From Halarcobacter sp. (GTDB lineage Bacteria; Campylobacterota; Campylobacteria; Campylobacterales; Arcobacteraceae): a DNA stretch of 64,000 nt. The translations under genes and the position numbers were made by a program. Where the stretch lies: NCBI RefSeq assembly GCF_963676935.1, contig NZ_OY781470.1:1770680-1834679 (forward strand), written 5' to 3'. Shown in pieces: positions 51,303 through 59,909 of this stretch. The notes under the pieces are model-generated. The model was not told where the DNA came from. It worked only from the letters and a program-made list of their open reading frames with translations, and made no database searches. How positions within the stretch are numbered: position 1 is the stretch's first letter; each line of letters opens with the position of its first letter.

Positions 51303-52123
51303 TGAAAAATATTCTAATAACAGGTTGTTCTAGTGGTATAGGACTGGAAACAGCAAAACTTTTAGATGCTTCAGGAATAAAAGTTTATGCAACAGCTAGA
51401 AAACAAGAAGATGTTGAAAAATTAAAAGAGCTTGGATTAAAAGCTTTTTTACTTGATGTTACAAATGAAAAACATATAAAAACAATACTTGAACAAATCT
51501 TTTCAATAGATGGAAAAATTGATGCAGTTTTCAATAATGCTGGTTTTGGTCAACCAGGAGCAGTAGAAGATATAACGCTTCCTGTAATAAGAGAACAATT
51601 TGAAACAAATGTTTTTGGTATGCACGAAGTTACTAGACAAACTCTTCCATATATGAGAAAACAAGGCTTTGGTAAGATTATTCAGCACTCGTCTGTTTTA
51701 GGAATAATATCTTTAAAATTTAGAGGAGCATACAACTGTTCAAAATATGCTATTGAAGGACTTGCTGATACCTTAAGACTTGAGTTAAGTGATACAAATA
51801 TTAGTGTAAGTACAATAAATACAGGTCCAGTTACAAGTAAATTTAGAGAAAATGCCCTAAAAAATTTTAGAAAAAATGTAGATATAGAAAATAGTGCTTT
51901 TAGTGATATTTATAAAAAAGAGTTAAAAGAAAGATTAGAAAATGACAAAGATGATACACCTTTTAATCTGCCAGCTAGTTCTGTTGCAAATGTAGTTTTA
52001 AAAATACTTGAAAGTAATAAACCAAAACCTAGATATTATGTTACAAAAGCTACATATATCTTAGGCTTTTTAAAACGTATTTTATCAACATCACTATTAG
52101 ATAAAATACTTAATAAAATATAA
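51302..52123 (+). CDS. Short-chain dehydrogenase/reductase
   Basis: A 273-residue classical SDR: GCSSGIGLE is the TGxxxGxG NAD(P) motif, NNAGFG the NNAG motif, YNCSKYA the catalytic Tyr-x-x-x-Lys with the preceding serine in HSSVLGI. KPKPRYYVTKATYILGFLKRILSTSLLDKIL is the C-terminal extension of the subfamily found with YbbO-like reductases. Substrate unknown; the coupled nitroreductase suggests joint reduction of an unsaturated compound. Confidence 0.9.
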   Translation: MKNILITGCSSGIGLETAKLLDASGIKVYATARKQEDVEKLKELGLKAFLLDVTNEKHIKTILEQIFSIDGKIDAVFNNAGFGQPGAVEDITLPVIREQFETNVFGMHEVTRQTLPYMRKQGFGKIIQHSSVLGIISLKFRGAYNCSKYAIEGLADTLRLELSDTNISVSTINTGPVTSKFRENALKNFRKNVDIENSAFSDIYKKELKERLENDKDDTPFNLPASSVANVVLKILESNKPKPRYYVTKATYILGFLKRILSTSLLDKILNKI

Positions 52124-52144
52124 GAAAGGAAAAATCCTTTCTTA
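52123..52144. terminator. Bidirectional terminator
   Basis: AAGAAAGGA and TCCTTTCTT form a 9-bp stem with an AAAA loop between the convergent SDR and NhaC genes, with T-rich DNA beyond on the plus strand. Confidence 0.75.
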
Positions 52145-53851
52145 CTTTTCTAAATATGGTTTACCATAAAATCTTATAACCAAAAATATCACTAACAATC
52201 CTAAAGGCAATAAAATAGTTACAGGAACTGAAAATGCTGCAGGTAGATATCCACATAAAATAGATACTGTTCCAACAAATATTGCATAATATAACTGTGT
52301 TGAAATATGATCCATATGATTACAAGATGAAGCCATTGATGATAAAATTGATGTATCAGAGATTGGAGAACAATGATCTCCAAATATTGCCCCTGTTAAT
52401 ACTGCTCCAACATTTAAAACAATATAATTATGTAAAGCAACATCTTCTAAACCTGTTTGAATACCAACTGCATTTGCTAAAGGTATTGTAAGAGGCATTA
52501 AAATCCCCATTGTACCATATGAAGTACCTGTAGAAAAAGAGATTATAGAACCTAAAATAAATATTACTGTAGGAAGAATAAACTGTGGTGTAGATTCTGA
52601 TAATAAAGTTACTAAATAATTTGCTGTACCAACCTCTTTCATAACTGCACTTAAAGACCAAGCTAAAATCAAAATAACAGCTGTAATAACTAAAGCTTTA
52701 ACTCCATATACCCAAGTTTCTAAAGCCTCATGCAATGAAAATATCTTTTGCTTTAATCCCATAATAATAGCTACTAAAGATGAAAATAGTGCTGCTTCGA
52801 AAATAACCACTGAAGCATCTGCAGCTCCAAAAGCTTCCCTTACTGCATAAAAACTAAAAGGATTCGATTCCACTGCTTTTAAAATTTCTCCTTCTAATGC
52901 AGAAACACCATTTAGATAAAATCCAACTATCGCAACAACAATTAAAACAAAAATTGGAACAATTGCATTATAAATAGAATAAGTAACTCCTTCTTTTGGA
53001 AGCATAAAAGAGTTTTCTTGATTCATTAATGTACTATCAGTTTTTGGATTTGTTACATGACCTTTTGTATGGGCTCTGTGTGCTGCTTTATACATTGGTC
53101 CAAATTCTCTTAAAGTAAAAGCTGAAAAAAATACAAATGCAAGCATTAAAATATTATAAAATCTATAAGGAAGTGTCTCTACAAAAATTCCAAATGCATT
53201 TATATCTGGTTGTCCTATTGAATCATATGCATCTTTGATTAAAGATAATTCATACCCTACCCAAGTTGAGATTAAAGCAAGACCGGCAATTGGAGCAGCA
53301 GTAGCATCAATAATAAAAGCTAATTTTTCCCTTGCAATTTTTAGTTTATCGGTTACAGGCTTCATAATTGGACCAATAACTAATGAATTTGCATAATCAT
53401 CAAAGAAAATAAAAAATCCCATAATCCAAGTATAAAGTTGTGCTGAAGCTGGTGTCTTAGCCTTTTTTGCAAGTTTTTCTGCAATAGCTCTTGGACCACC
53501 CATCTTTGTTATAACTGCGATCATACCACCAATTGTTAGAACCTGTAAAACAATACCAGCATTCCAAGAATCAGCCAAGGAACCTACCATCTTTGAAGAC
53601 ATGTCAACAAATGCATAATATATAGATATAAATACATTTTTCTCACTTACACTTATCATATAAGTTCCAGAGAAAATTCCTATAAATAAAGAGAAGATTA
53701 CATTTCTAGTAATAAATGCTAAAACTATAGCTACAAGAGGTGGAATTAGTGTAAATACACCAAACAATGTTGAGTTATCTTTTGTATCACTTGCTAATGC
53801 AATAATAGGCAAAAGCATAAATAAATAAGAAATTTTTTTAATACCTTTCAC
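52142..53851 (-). CDS. Na+/H+ antiporter NhaC-family protein
   Basis: A 569-residue polytopic protein with about 12-13 helices. TFIFFDDYANSLVIGPIMKPVTDKLKI-like stretch (GFFIFFDDYANSLVIG), TWVGYELSLIKDAY, SISFSTGTSYGTMGILMPLTIPLA and GAIFGDHCSPISDTSILSSMAS are the NhaC/NhaB-superfamily core motifs with negatively charged intramembrane residues. It exchanges cytoplasmic sodium or an organic cation for protons. It starts with a signal-like helix. With NhaD it gives this bacterium at least two sodium exporters, in keeping with a saline habitat. Confidence 0.9.
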   Translation of the reverse strand: MKGIKKISYLFMLLPIIALASDTKDNSTLFGVFTLIPPLVAIVLAFITRNVIFSLFIGIFSGTYMISVSEKNVFISIYYAFVDMSSKMVGSLADSWNAGIVLQVLTIGGMIAVITKMGGPRAIAEKLAKKAKTPASAQLYTWIMGFFIFFDDYANSLVIGPIMKPVTDKLKIAREKLAFIIDATAAPIAGLALISTWVGYELSLIKDAYDSIGQPDINAFGIFVETLPYRFYNILMLAFVFFSAFTLREFGPMYKAAHRAHTKGHVTNPKTDSTLMNQENSFMLPKEGVTYSIYNAIVPIFVLIVVAIVGFYLNGVSALEGEILKAVESNPFSFYAVREAFGAADASVVIFEAALFSSLVAIIMGLKQKIFSLHEALETWVYGVKALVITAVILILAWSLSAVMKEVGTANYLVTLLSESTPQFILPTVIFILGSIISFSTGTSYGTMGILMPLTIPLANAVGIQTGLEDVALHNYIVLNVGAVLTGAIFGDHCSPISDTSILSSMASSCNHMDHISTQLYYAIFVGTVSILCGYLPAAFSVPVTILLPLGLLVIFLVIRFYGKPYLEK

Positions 53852-53942
53852 AATATTCCTTTAAAAAAAATAGCGAGAATTGTACCATAAAAGCATTTAA
53901 AAATTTTGATTAAATTATATATTTATTTTAAATAAGTTTTAA

Positions 53943-54740
53943 TTATTGTTGAATCTCTTTTTGATTTGTCTTACTTTGCAAGTAATCAGAAATTTGCATT
54001 AAACAAAAAGTTACTATAAATATCATAAGTCCTGGAAAGAAACTAACCCACCAAGCAATATCTATAACAGCTTTCCCATCACTTAACAAACTTCCCCATG
54101 ACATTTGAGGAGGGTTTACACCTAAACCTAAAAATGATAATCCAGATTCAGCTAATATTGCTCCACCAACTCCAAAGGTGAAAGAGATTAAAAATATTGG
54201 GGCTAAAAGTGGTGCAAAATATTTAAATATGATTTTTGTTTTTGATACATTTGCAAGTTTTAATACTTTTATGTAAGGTCTATTTCCTATAGCAAAACTT
54301 TCACTTCTAATTAACCTTGCCATCCCCATCCAACCTGTTATAGAAATCACAATAATCAAAACAAAAGAGGAAGCTTGTATATATGAAACAAGTGCTAATA
54401 AAAGAAAAAATGTTGGAAATGTTAAAAATAAATCAATCAAAATTGTAATACTTTTATCAATCTTACCTTTAAAATATCCTGCATTTATACCAACAAATAA
54501 ACCAATCAATGAAGCTATTGCTGCACTTAAAAAGCCAATTATAAGTGAAGTTTGCCCACCATTTAAAACTCTTGCTAACATATCTCTTCCCAATCGGTCA
54601 GTACCCAATAAATGGTTTAAAGAAGGAGCTTCTAGTATTTTTTCAGGGTTTAATTCATATGGCGAAACTGTATAAATAAAAGGCAATAAAAACACTAATA
54701 AGATTAATATTATTAAAGTATAACTTGCCGTTTTTAACAT
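53943..54740 (-). CDS. ABC transporter permease, OppC/DppC type
   Basis: About 265 residues starting at the ATG at 54740, six membrane helices. HLLGTDRLGRDMLARVLNGGQTSLIIGFLS is the peptide-permease (BPD_transp) head and the EAA loop is RPYIKVLKLANVSKTKIIFKYFAP. GVGGAILAESGLSFLGLGVNPPQMSWGSLL is the diagnostic OppC/NikC end. It would import oligopeptides or nickel chelates. No OppB, OppD or binding protein is next to it inside the window. The longer frame to 54782 overlaps rsmD and is less likely. Confidence 0.85.
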   Translation of the reverse strand: MLKTASYTLIILILLVFLLPFIYTVSPYELNPEKILEAPSLNHLLGTDRLGRDMLARVLNGGQTSLIIGFLSAAIASLIGLFVGINAGYFKGKIDKSITILIDLFLTFPTFFLLLALVSYIQASSFVLIIVISITGWMGMARLIRSESFAIGNRPYIKVLKLANVSKTKIIFKYFAPLLAPIFLISFTFGVGGAILAESGLSFLGLGVNPPQMSWGSLLSDGKAVIDIAWWVSFFPGLMIFIVTFCLMQISDYLQSKTNQKEIQQ

Positions 54741-54744
54741 CTTG

Positions 54745-55335
54745 CTACTTGTAAATATAATAAGAAAGAGAACTCTTTCCAAATTTCTTTGTTTTATTTA
54801 AAACAAATTTACCTAACTCTTCTGGCATCTCTAATGTTGATACATGTTCAAGGATTACAATAAAAATATTATCATTTTCAATATTTTCAATCATTTTAAA
54901 TGATTTATCATAAATATCTTCCATACCATCTCTATAATCAAAAGGTGGATCCACGTATAAGATTAACTCATCTGAAGAGTTTTTTAAACTATTTAATATT
55001 GATGGTGTTTGAATAAAAGTATCACCCATCATAGTTTGACATTTATCTGGCTCAATATTTTTACAATTTTTTGTCAATATTTTGTATGAATTTTTATCAA
55101 GTTCTACAAAATAAGCTCTTTTTGCATCACGACTTATTGCTTCAAGCCCAATACTCCCACTACCTGCAAAACTTTCAATAAAAATTTTATCTATAATATC
55201 AAATTGAAGAACATTAAATAAAGACTCTTTAAGTCTAGCTTTTGAACTTCTTGTAACATCTAAAGAGGGTAATTCGATTAATTTCCCTTTATGTTTTCCT
55301 GCAATAATTTTTGTTGTTGGTTTATTATTTTTCAT
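54745..55335 (-). CDS. rsmD: 16S rRNA (guanine966-N2)-methyltransferase RsmD
   Basis: A 196-residue SAM methyltransferase. IIAGKHKGKLIELPSLDVTRSSKARLKESLFNVL is the RsmD head, ESFAGSGSIGLEAISRDAK the SAM-binding loop and YVDPPFDYRDGM the catalytic DPPF motif. It methylates guanine 966 of 16S rRNA. It is upstream of the OppC-like permease on the same strand (four-base gap), probably a chance operon. Confidence 0.93.
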   Translation of the reverse strand: MKNNKPTTKIIAGKHKGKLIELPSLDVTRSSKARLKESLFNVLQFDIIDKIFIESFAGSGSIGLEAISRDAKRAYFVELDKNSYKILTKNCKNIEPDKCQTMMGDTFIQTPSILNSLKNSSDELILYVDPPFDYRDGMEDIYDKSFKMIENIENDNIFIVILEHVSTLEMPEELGKFVLNKTKKFGKSSLSYYIYK

Positions 55336-55454
55336 AACTCATTTCACTATTTAATTTGCCGTATTATATTGAAAAATTGTTGAGGATTTGATTTTAAACA
55401 CACTTTGTTAATATTCTATTAATTTAGAGTTTATTTTTAGTAATTACTTTCCCT

Positions 55455-55460
55455 TATAAT
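55455..55460 (+). promoter_or_regulatory. Candidate -10 element (TATAAT)
   Basis: A perfect TATAAT lies 27 bases before the ATG at 55488, followed by an AAGGAG ribosome-binding site. The AT-rich upstream DNA has no good -35, the usual pattern in this phylum. Confidence 0.6.
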
Positions 55461-55487
55461 TTCACTATAAAAGTTTAAGGAGAAAAA

Positions 55488-55973
55488 ATGAAATTTAAAT
55501 TTAAAGATGTTGCAACTTCTATGGCAACTGTAGTATTTTTGGTTGTAGCAGTTAGTGGTCTAATGTTGTATTTCAAAATATTTAATAGTCAAGTAAAAGA
55601 GTTACATGAGATATTAGGATTAGCTTTTGTTGCAGCTGCAGTTTTACACGTAACAGCAAACTGGAAAGCGATGAAGAATTATTTTACAAAAAAAATATTT
55701 ATTAGTGCAGCTTTAGTAGTTGTTGTAATAAGTGGATTATTTATTTCACAAAACTTAGATAAAGGAGCAGATCCTAAAGGTACTGCCTTGCGAAGTATAA
55801 TCAATGCACCACTTGATGCCTCACTAAAAGTATTAGCTGTTGATTATGATGAGGCTATGATGAGATTAGAAAATGCAAATATTAAAAATTTAAATAAAAA
55901 ATCTTTAGGAGAGATTGCCAAAGCAAATGGAGACAGTCCCTTTAAAATTATTGCAATAATTACAAGTAAATAA
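55488..55973 (+). CDS. DUF4405-domain membrane protein
   Basis: A 161-residue protein with three membrane helices (about residues 9-28, 38-56 and 66-86). MLYFKIF, VKELHEILGLAFVAAAVLHVTANWKAMKNYF is the DUF4405 pattern, in which the two histidines (His40, His54) could bind haem, as in relatives of cytochrome b. The rest is a periplasmic tail. An electron-transfer role is plausible but not shown. Strong AAGGAG site and a good -10 upstream. Confidence 0.85.
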   Translation: MKFKFKDVATSMATVVFLVVAVSGLMLYFKIFNSQVKELHEILGLAFVAAAVLHVTANWKAMKNYFTKKIFISAALVVVVISGLFISQNLDKGADPKGTALRSIINAPLDASLKVLAVDYDEAMMRLENANIKNLNKKSLGEIAKANGDSPFKIIAIITSK

Positions 55974-55990
55974 ATTTTGTAATTAAAAAA

Positions 55991-56035
55991 ATACCCTTTC
56001 TTAGATAAAATTCCAAAAAATCAAAAAAAGGGTAT
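55991..56035 (+). promoter_or_regulatory. Inverted repeat covering the DUF2062 ribosome-binding site
   Basis: ATACCCTTT (55991-55999) and AAAGGGTAT (56027-56035) are perfect complements with a 27-base spacer. The AAAGGG in the 3' arm is the only ribosome-binding site for the TTG start at 56038. Folding would block translation, or end transcription of the upstream gene. Confidence 0.5.
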
Positions 56036-56037
56036 AT

Positions 56038-56532
56038 TTGCCAAGAAAAAGATTGCAAAAGATTTTACCAAGCCATGAAAAAATAAAAGAACAAAAACTA
56101 TTAAAAATATTTGGTAATTTTTTAAACAAAAGAGAGATTTGGAGCCTAAATAGAAAAAAAGTTATTGGAGGAGTTTTCATAGGTATATTTGTAGCTTGTT
56201 TACCTATGCCTCTACAGATGGTCTTAGCTTCAATTTTAGCAATATTTTTTAATATGAATCTACCAATAAGTTTTGCACTGATATTTATTAGTAATCCACT
56301 TACAATGCCTGCACTATTTTACTTTGAATATCAAATTGGAAAACTTCTTATAAAACCTGAAAATCCGATTGAGTTTAATTTTCACTCTATGTATGATAAT
56401 TTTGAAGAGATTGCCCTTTGTCTTTGGAGTGGAGCAATAGTTGTTGGACTTTTTAGTGCTGTACTTTGTTATGTTTTAGTAAACTTTTTTTGGATATATT
56501 CAGTAAAGAAAGATAGACGAAAAATAAGATAA
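56038..56532 (+). CDS. DUF2062-domain membrane protein
   Basis: A 164-residue protein with three to four helices. LNRKKVIGGVFIGIFVACLPMPLQMVLASILAIFFNMNLPISFALIFISNPLTMPALFYFEYQIGKLLIK is the conserved DUF2062 core (the PxQ and NPLTMP motifs). Family function is unknown; relatives are linked to glycosyltransferases. The start is TTG with AAAGGG six bases upstream, in a hairpin. The basic N-terminus (RKRLQKILPSHEKIKEQK) stays in the cytosol. Confidence 0.88.
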   Translation: MPRKRLQKILPSHEKIKEQKLLKIFGNFLNKREIWSLNRKKVIGGVFIGIFVACLPMPLQMVLASILAIFFNMNLPISFALIFISNPLTMPALFYFEYQIGKLLIKPENPIEFNFHSMYDNFEEIALCLWSGAIVVGLFSAVLCYVLVNFFWIYSVKKDRRKIR

Positions 56533-56557
56533 GTGAGAAAATCTCACCCTCTTATAC

Positions 56558-56971
56558 TTATGCTACTAAAATAACACTTGATGCTTTAAAAATTCCGTAA
56601 GCAGTTGAACCTACAGTAAGACTTAAATCTTCAACTGCTTCATTTGTTACAACTGCACAAATCATATTTTCACCAACTTTTAATTTTACTTCAGAATTAA
56701 CTTGTCCTGATTTAATCTCAACAACTTCTGCTTTAATTATATTTCTAGCTGTAGCTTTTAATTGTTCTTTTGAAATAATTACAGAAGATGATTTAACTAA
56801 TGCTGATACTTCACTTCCAATAACTAGACCTAAAGAGTTAGTAGCTTCTTTTGTAATTGTTGCTGAAACTATAACACTAGGTGCCACTTCAACTTTAACT
56901 TCTGACATCACTTCACCAGATTTTATGTCAATGATTTTTCCACTTAATTCATTTCTTGCGCTTGTTTTCAT
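56558..56971 (-). CDS. Molybdenum-pterin-binding (TOBE/Mop) protein, two tandem domains
   Basis: A 137-residue protein made of two TOBE/Mop units (residues about 3-68 and 72-137): SARNELSGKIIDIKSGEVMSEVKVEV and ATARNIIKAEVVEIKSGQVNSEVKLKV, each ending GLVIGSEVSALVKSSSVII or DLSLTVGSTAYGIFKASSVIL. It matches molbindins that store or sense molybdate or tungstate. No helix-turn-helix is present, so it is not ModE itself. A possible operator lies upstream (57026-57075). Monocistronic. Confidence 0.92.
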   Translation of the reverse strand: MKTSARNELSGKIIDIKSGEVMSEVKVEVAPSVIVSATITKEATNSLGLVIGSEVSALVKSSSVIISKEQLKATARNIIKAEVVEIKSGQVNSEVKLKVGENMICAVVTNEAVEDLSLTVGSTAYGIFKASSVILVA

Positions 56972-57025
56972 TTTTTATCCTTTAATTAAAAAAGAATTAT
57001 ATTCCTAAAAAACTTAAAAATAACT

Positions 57026-57075
57026 ATATTCGTTATATATAAAAGTCGATATAGAAAGACCTATATTACGAATAT
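57026..57075 (-). promoter_or_regulatory. Candidate operator for the molybdate-binding gene
   Basis: ATATTCGTTATAT (57026-57038) and ATATTACGAATAT (57063-57075) are inverted with one mismatch. Between them CGATATAG and CTATATTACG (57046-57070) also look like a CGnTATAT-type half-site pair, similar to ModE boxes. It lies 55-105 bases before the gene. The similarity is suggestive, in AT-rich DNA, and not proven. Confidence 0.35.
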
Positions 57076-57199
57076 TATGTGATAATATATAAAGTATTAT
57101 TAAAAAATAAATGTATAAAAAATAATGAATTGATTGTTTGAATTATTATAAAAAAGAAAAAGTATATATGATTTGATTAAATCATATATACTTGTAGTA

Positions 57200-58750
57200 T
57201 TATCTTGCGTAAGAAGAAGCTCTTAACTCTCTAATTACATTTACTTTTATTTCACCAGGATATTGAACTTTTTCTTCAATCTCTTGTGCTATTTCAGTTG
57301 CAAGTAAGATAGCTTCATCATCATTTACTAAATCAGCTTTTACTATTACTCTTACTTCTCTTCCTGCATTTATTGCATAAGCATTAAGTACACCTGTTTT
57401 TGAAGTTGAAATATTTTCAACCTCTTCTACTCTTTTTAAGAAGCTTTCAAGAACTTCTCTTCTAGCACCAGGTCTAGCAGCACTTAAAGCATCAGCTGCA
57501 CATACAGCAGCACTTTCTACATTTATAGGTTCTTCGTGTCCATGATGAGCATAAATTGCATTTATAACTGTATCAGGTTCATCATATCTTTTACAGATTT
57601 CAGCGCCTAAGTCAACATGTGAACCTGGCATGTCATGAGTTAAAGATTTTCCAATATCGTGTAAAATCCCTGCACGTCTAGCTAAAATTGCATCTCCACC
57701 CATTTGTGCTGCTAATAATCCAGCTAAATTAGCAACTTCAAGAGTATGGGCTAATGCATTTTGTCCATAAGAGGCTCTATATCTTAATCTTCCAACAAGT
57801 TTAACTAATTCTGGATGCATAGATTTAATTCCAAGCTCCATAATTACATCTTCACCCTCTTTTAAGATATTTTTATCAAAGTCACTTTTAACTTTTAAAT
57901 ATATCTCTTCTATTCTAGCAGGTTGAATTCTTCCATCCTCCAAAAGCTCTTGAATAGTTCTAGTTGCTATTGCTCTTCTATAAAGATTAAAAGATGAAAT
58001 TGTAATAGTATTTGGTGTATCATCAATAATAATATCTACACCTAATAACATCTCAAGAGCTTTAATATTTCTTCCCTCTTTACCAATAATTTTACCTTTA
58101 GTCTCTTCATCACTTAAAGGAAGATTATTAATAAGTCTTTCAGCAGCAAATTCACCAGCATATCTAGTAACTGCATGTGAAAGCATATTGTTTACTTCAT
58201 CTTTACACTTTTGTTCTGCTAGTTTATATTTCTTTCTAAATATTGAAGCGATTGTTGCTCTACTATCTTCTTTTACTTTTTCAAGCATTAAATCTTTTGC
58301 TTCATCTTCTGTAAGTCCAGATGCATTTTCAAGCACTTTTATAGCTTTTGCAATCTTTTCTTCATAAGTTTTTTGTTGTCTTTTTAGCCCCTCTTTAATT
58401 GTTGTAATTTTCTCATTTTTTTCAACAATTTGAGCTTTTTCCTCTTTGATAGCTTTTAATTCTGACTCAAGATGATGGTTTAGCTCTTTCTCTTTTTTCT
58501 CAATTTGAGAAAGTAGTTCATCATATTCTCTTTTTGCAGTTTTAAATTCTCTGTCATAATCTCTTTTTGCTTTTATTTGAGCATCTTTTAAAACTACTTC
58601 AGCTTCATGCTCAATAACCTTTGCTTTCGCTTTTGCTTGTTCAACATATATATCAATTTTTGCTTTATTGATTTTCTTTAGAACAAAAACAGTAATTGCA
58701 ACACTTAAGATTGCAACAATTACCCCAACTCCTACTAATTCCATATTCAA
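57200..58750 (-). CDS. rny: Ribonuclease Y
   Basis: A 516-residue RNase Y: an N-terminal membrane helix (residues 2-25), a long coiled coil (about 30-180), a KH domain (about 205-270) with GKIIGKEGRNIKALE, and an HD domain (about 330-430) with HTLEVANLAG, HDIGKSLTHD and HHGHE. It makes the initiating endonucleolytic cuts in mRNA decay at the membrane. Length and order fit the family. It follows the cyclo-ligase gene by four bases on the same strand. Confidence 0.96.
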   Translation of the reverse strand: MNMELVGVGVIVAILSVAITVFVLKKINKAKIDIYVEQAKAKAKVIEHEAEVVLKDAQIKAKRDYDREFKTAKREYDELLSQIEKKEKELNHHLESELKAIKEEKAQIVEKNEKITTIKEGLKRQQKTYEEKIAKAIKVLENASGLTEDEAKDLMLEKVKEDSRATIASIFRKKYKLAEQKCKDEVNNMLSHAVTRYAGEFAAERLINNLPLSDEETKGKIIGKEGRNIKALEMLLGVDIIIDDTPNTITISSFNLYRRAIATRTIQELLEDGRIQPARIEEIYLKVKSDFDKNILKEGEDVIMELGIKSMHPELVKLVGRLRYRASYGQNALAHTLEVANLAGLLAAQMGGDAILARRAGILHDIGKSLTHDMPGSHVDLGAEICKRYDEPDTVINAIYAHHGHEEPINVESAAVCAADALSAARPGARREVLESFLKRVEEVENISTSKTGVLNAYAINAGREVRVIVKADLVNDDEAILLATEIAQEIEEKVQYPGEIKVNVIRELRASSYAR

Positions 58751-58754
58751 AACC

Positions 58755-59291
58755 TTAACTTGTAATTATATAATCAGCCCGAATATCGTATTTATCTGTT
58801 AGAGTTTCATTTGTTTTACAAAGTGTCAATTGGGTAAAAACAGTAATTGGTTTGTATTTCAACCTATAAAAAAATCTATCATACATTCCACGACCAAAAC
58901 CAATTCTTTTGCACTCTTTATCTATGCCCACCACAGGCACTACAGCTAAGTCGATTTTTTTATTTATGCAAAAAGAGTTTTTTGGCTCTTTTATACCAAA
59001 TTTTTTGGTTTCAAGTGGTAACCTATACTTTACTAATTTAAAACTATCCCCAACCATAAAAGGAACATAAACATTTTTCTGTTCCTTACGTAAATAATTT
59101 ATCAAAGGAAGTACATCAACTTCCATATCCATTGGAATATACAACAAAATATTTTTTGCATCATATTTGTTTATAATTCTTTTTAATTTTTCTACTGTTT
59201 TTTTCTCTTTGCTAAACTTTAAAAAACGGCTTGTAAACTCTAATCTTTTTATACACGATTTTCTAAAATCACTTTTGTGATTTCTTTCCAT
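58755..59291 (-). CDS. 5-formyltetrahydrofolate cyclo-ligase
   Basis: A 178-residue enzyme of folate metabolism. FRKSCIKRLEF is the start helix, NILLYIPMDMEVDVLPLI and VYVPFMVGDSFKLVKY the core strands, and VGIDKECKRIGFGRGMYDRFFYRL the substrate/ATP-binding motif (GxGxGxYDR). It converts 5-formyl-THF to 5,10-methenyl-THF with ATP. It is four bases upstream of rny and is divergent from the thioredoxin-like lipoprotein gene. Confidence 0.93.
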   Translation of the reverse strand: MERNHKSDFRKSCIKRLEFTSRFLKFSKEKKTVEKLKRIINKYDAKNILLYIPMDMEVDVLPLINYLRKEQKNVYVPFMVGDSFKLVKYRLPLETKKFGIKEPKNSFCINKKIDLAVVPVVGIDKECKRIGFGRGMYDRFFYRLKYKPITVFTQLTLCKTNETLTDKYDIRADYIITS

Positions 59292-59351
59292 ATTTAAGCC
59301 TTACTTCGGTAAAATTCTTACCTTAAATTATTTTACCAACAAGGAATTAAA

Positions 59352-59906
59352 ATGCAGTTTAAAAAAATCGCATTTTTTATAATTTCAGTTATCTTAGTGG
59401 TTACTGGATGTGATTCAAAAAAAGATGAGAAACAAGAAACTATAGAAAAAAAAGAAGTTAAGTTCGAAATAACTTCACAATTGATGCCAAAAATCACTTT
59501 AGAAAAAACAGCAGATGGGATTGATTTTAAAGAGTTAAAAGGTAAAGTTGTACTATTAAACTTTTTTGCAACTTGGTGTCCTCCATGTAAAGCCGAAATC
59601 CCCCATTTAATCAACTTAAAGAACAAATATAAAGATAACTTTGAGATTATTGCAGTTAATATGGGTGAAAAGAATGGTGTTTTATCAGAAGATAAAAAGA
59701 TTCAAGATTTTATAAAAGAATATAATATAAATTATAATGTTTCAAATCACAATAATAATTTTAAAATTGCTGATATGATGGGTAAAGTTGAGATAATTCC
59801 TACAATGTTTCTTTTTGACACAACAGGTAAAACTGTACAAAAATATGTAGGAGTTGTTCCTGAAGAAATGATGGAAACAGATATAAAAAGAGCATTTAGG
59901 GAATAA
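59352..59906 (+). CDS. TlpA-like thioredoxin-fold lipoprotein
   Basis: A 184-residue protein with a lipoprotein signal (FFIISVILVVTGCDS, Cys20-type lipobox VTGC) and a charged linker. The thioredoxin domain has FFATWCPPCKAEIPHL (Cys-Pro-Pro-Cys) and IIPTMFLFD with the cis-proline. It would reduce or isomerise disulfides in the periplasm, perhaps in cytochrome c maturation. It is three bases upstream of ftsY on the same strand and probably cotranscribed. Confidence 0.93.
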   Translation: MQFKKIAFFIISVILVVTGCDSKKDEKQETIEKKEVKFEITSQLMPKITLEKTADGIDFKELKGKVVLLNFFATWCPPCKAEIPHLINLKNKYKDNFEIIAVNMGEKNGVLSEDKKIQDFIKEYNINYNVSNHNNNFKIADMMGKVEIIPTMFLFDTTGKTVQKYVGVVPEEMMETDIKRAFRE

Positions 59907-59909
59907 TAC

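Noticed and set aside
54741-54782. Longer start of the OppC-like permease inside rsmD
   Set aside because: The extra residues do not look like the family N-terminus and the next ATG starts right after the rsmD stop.
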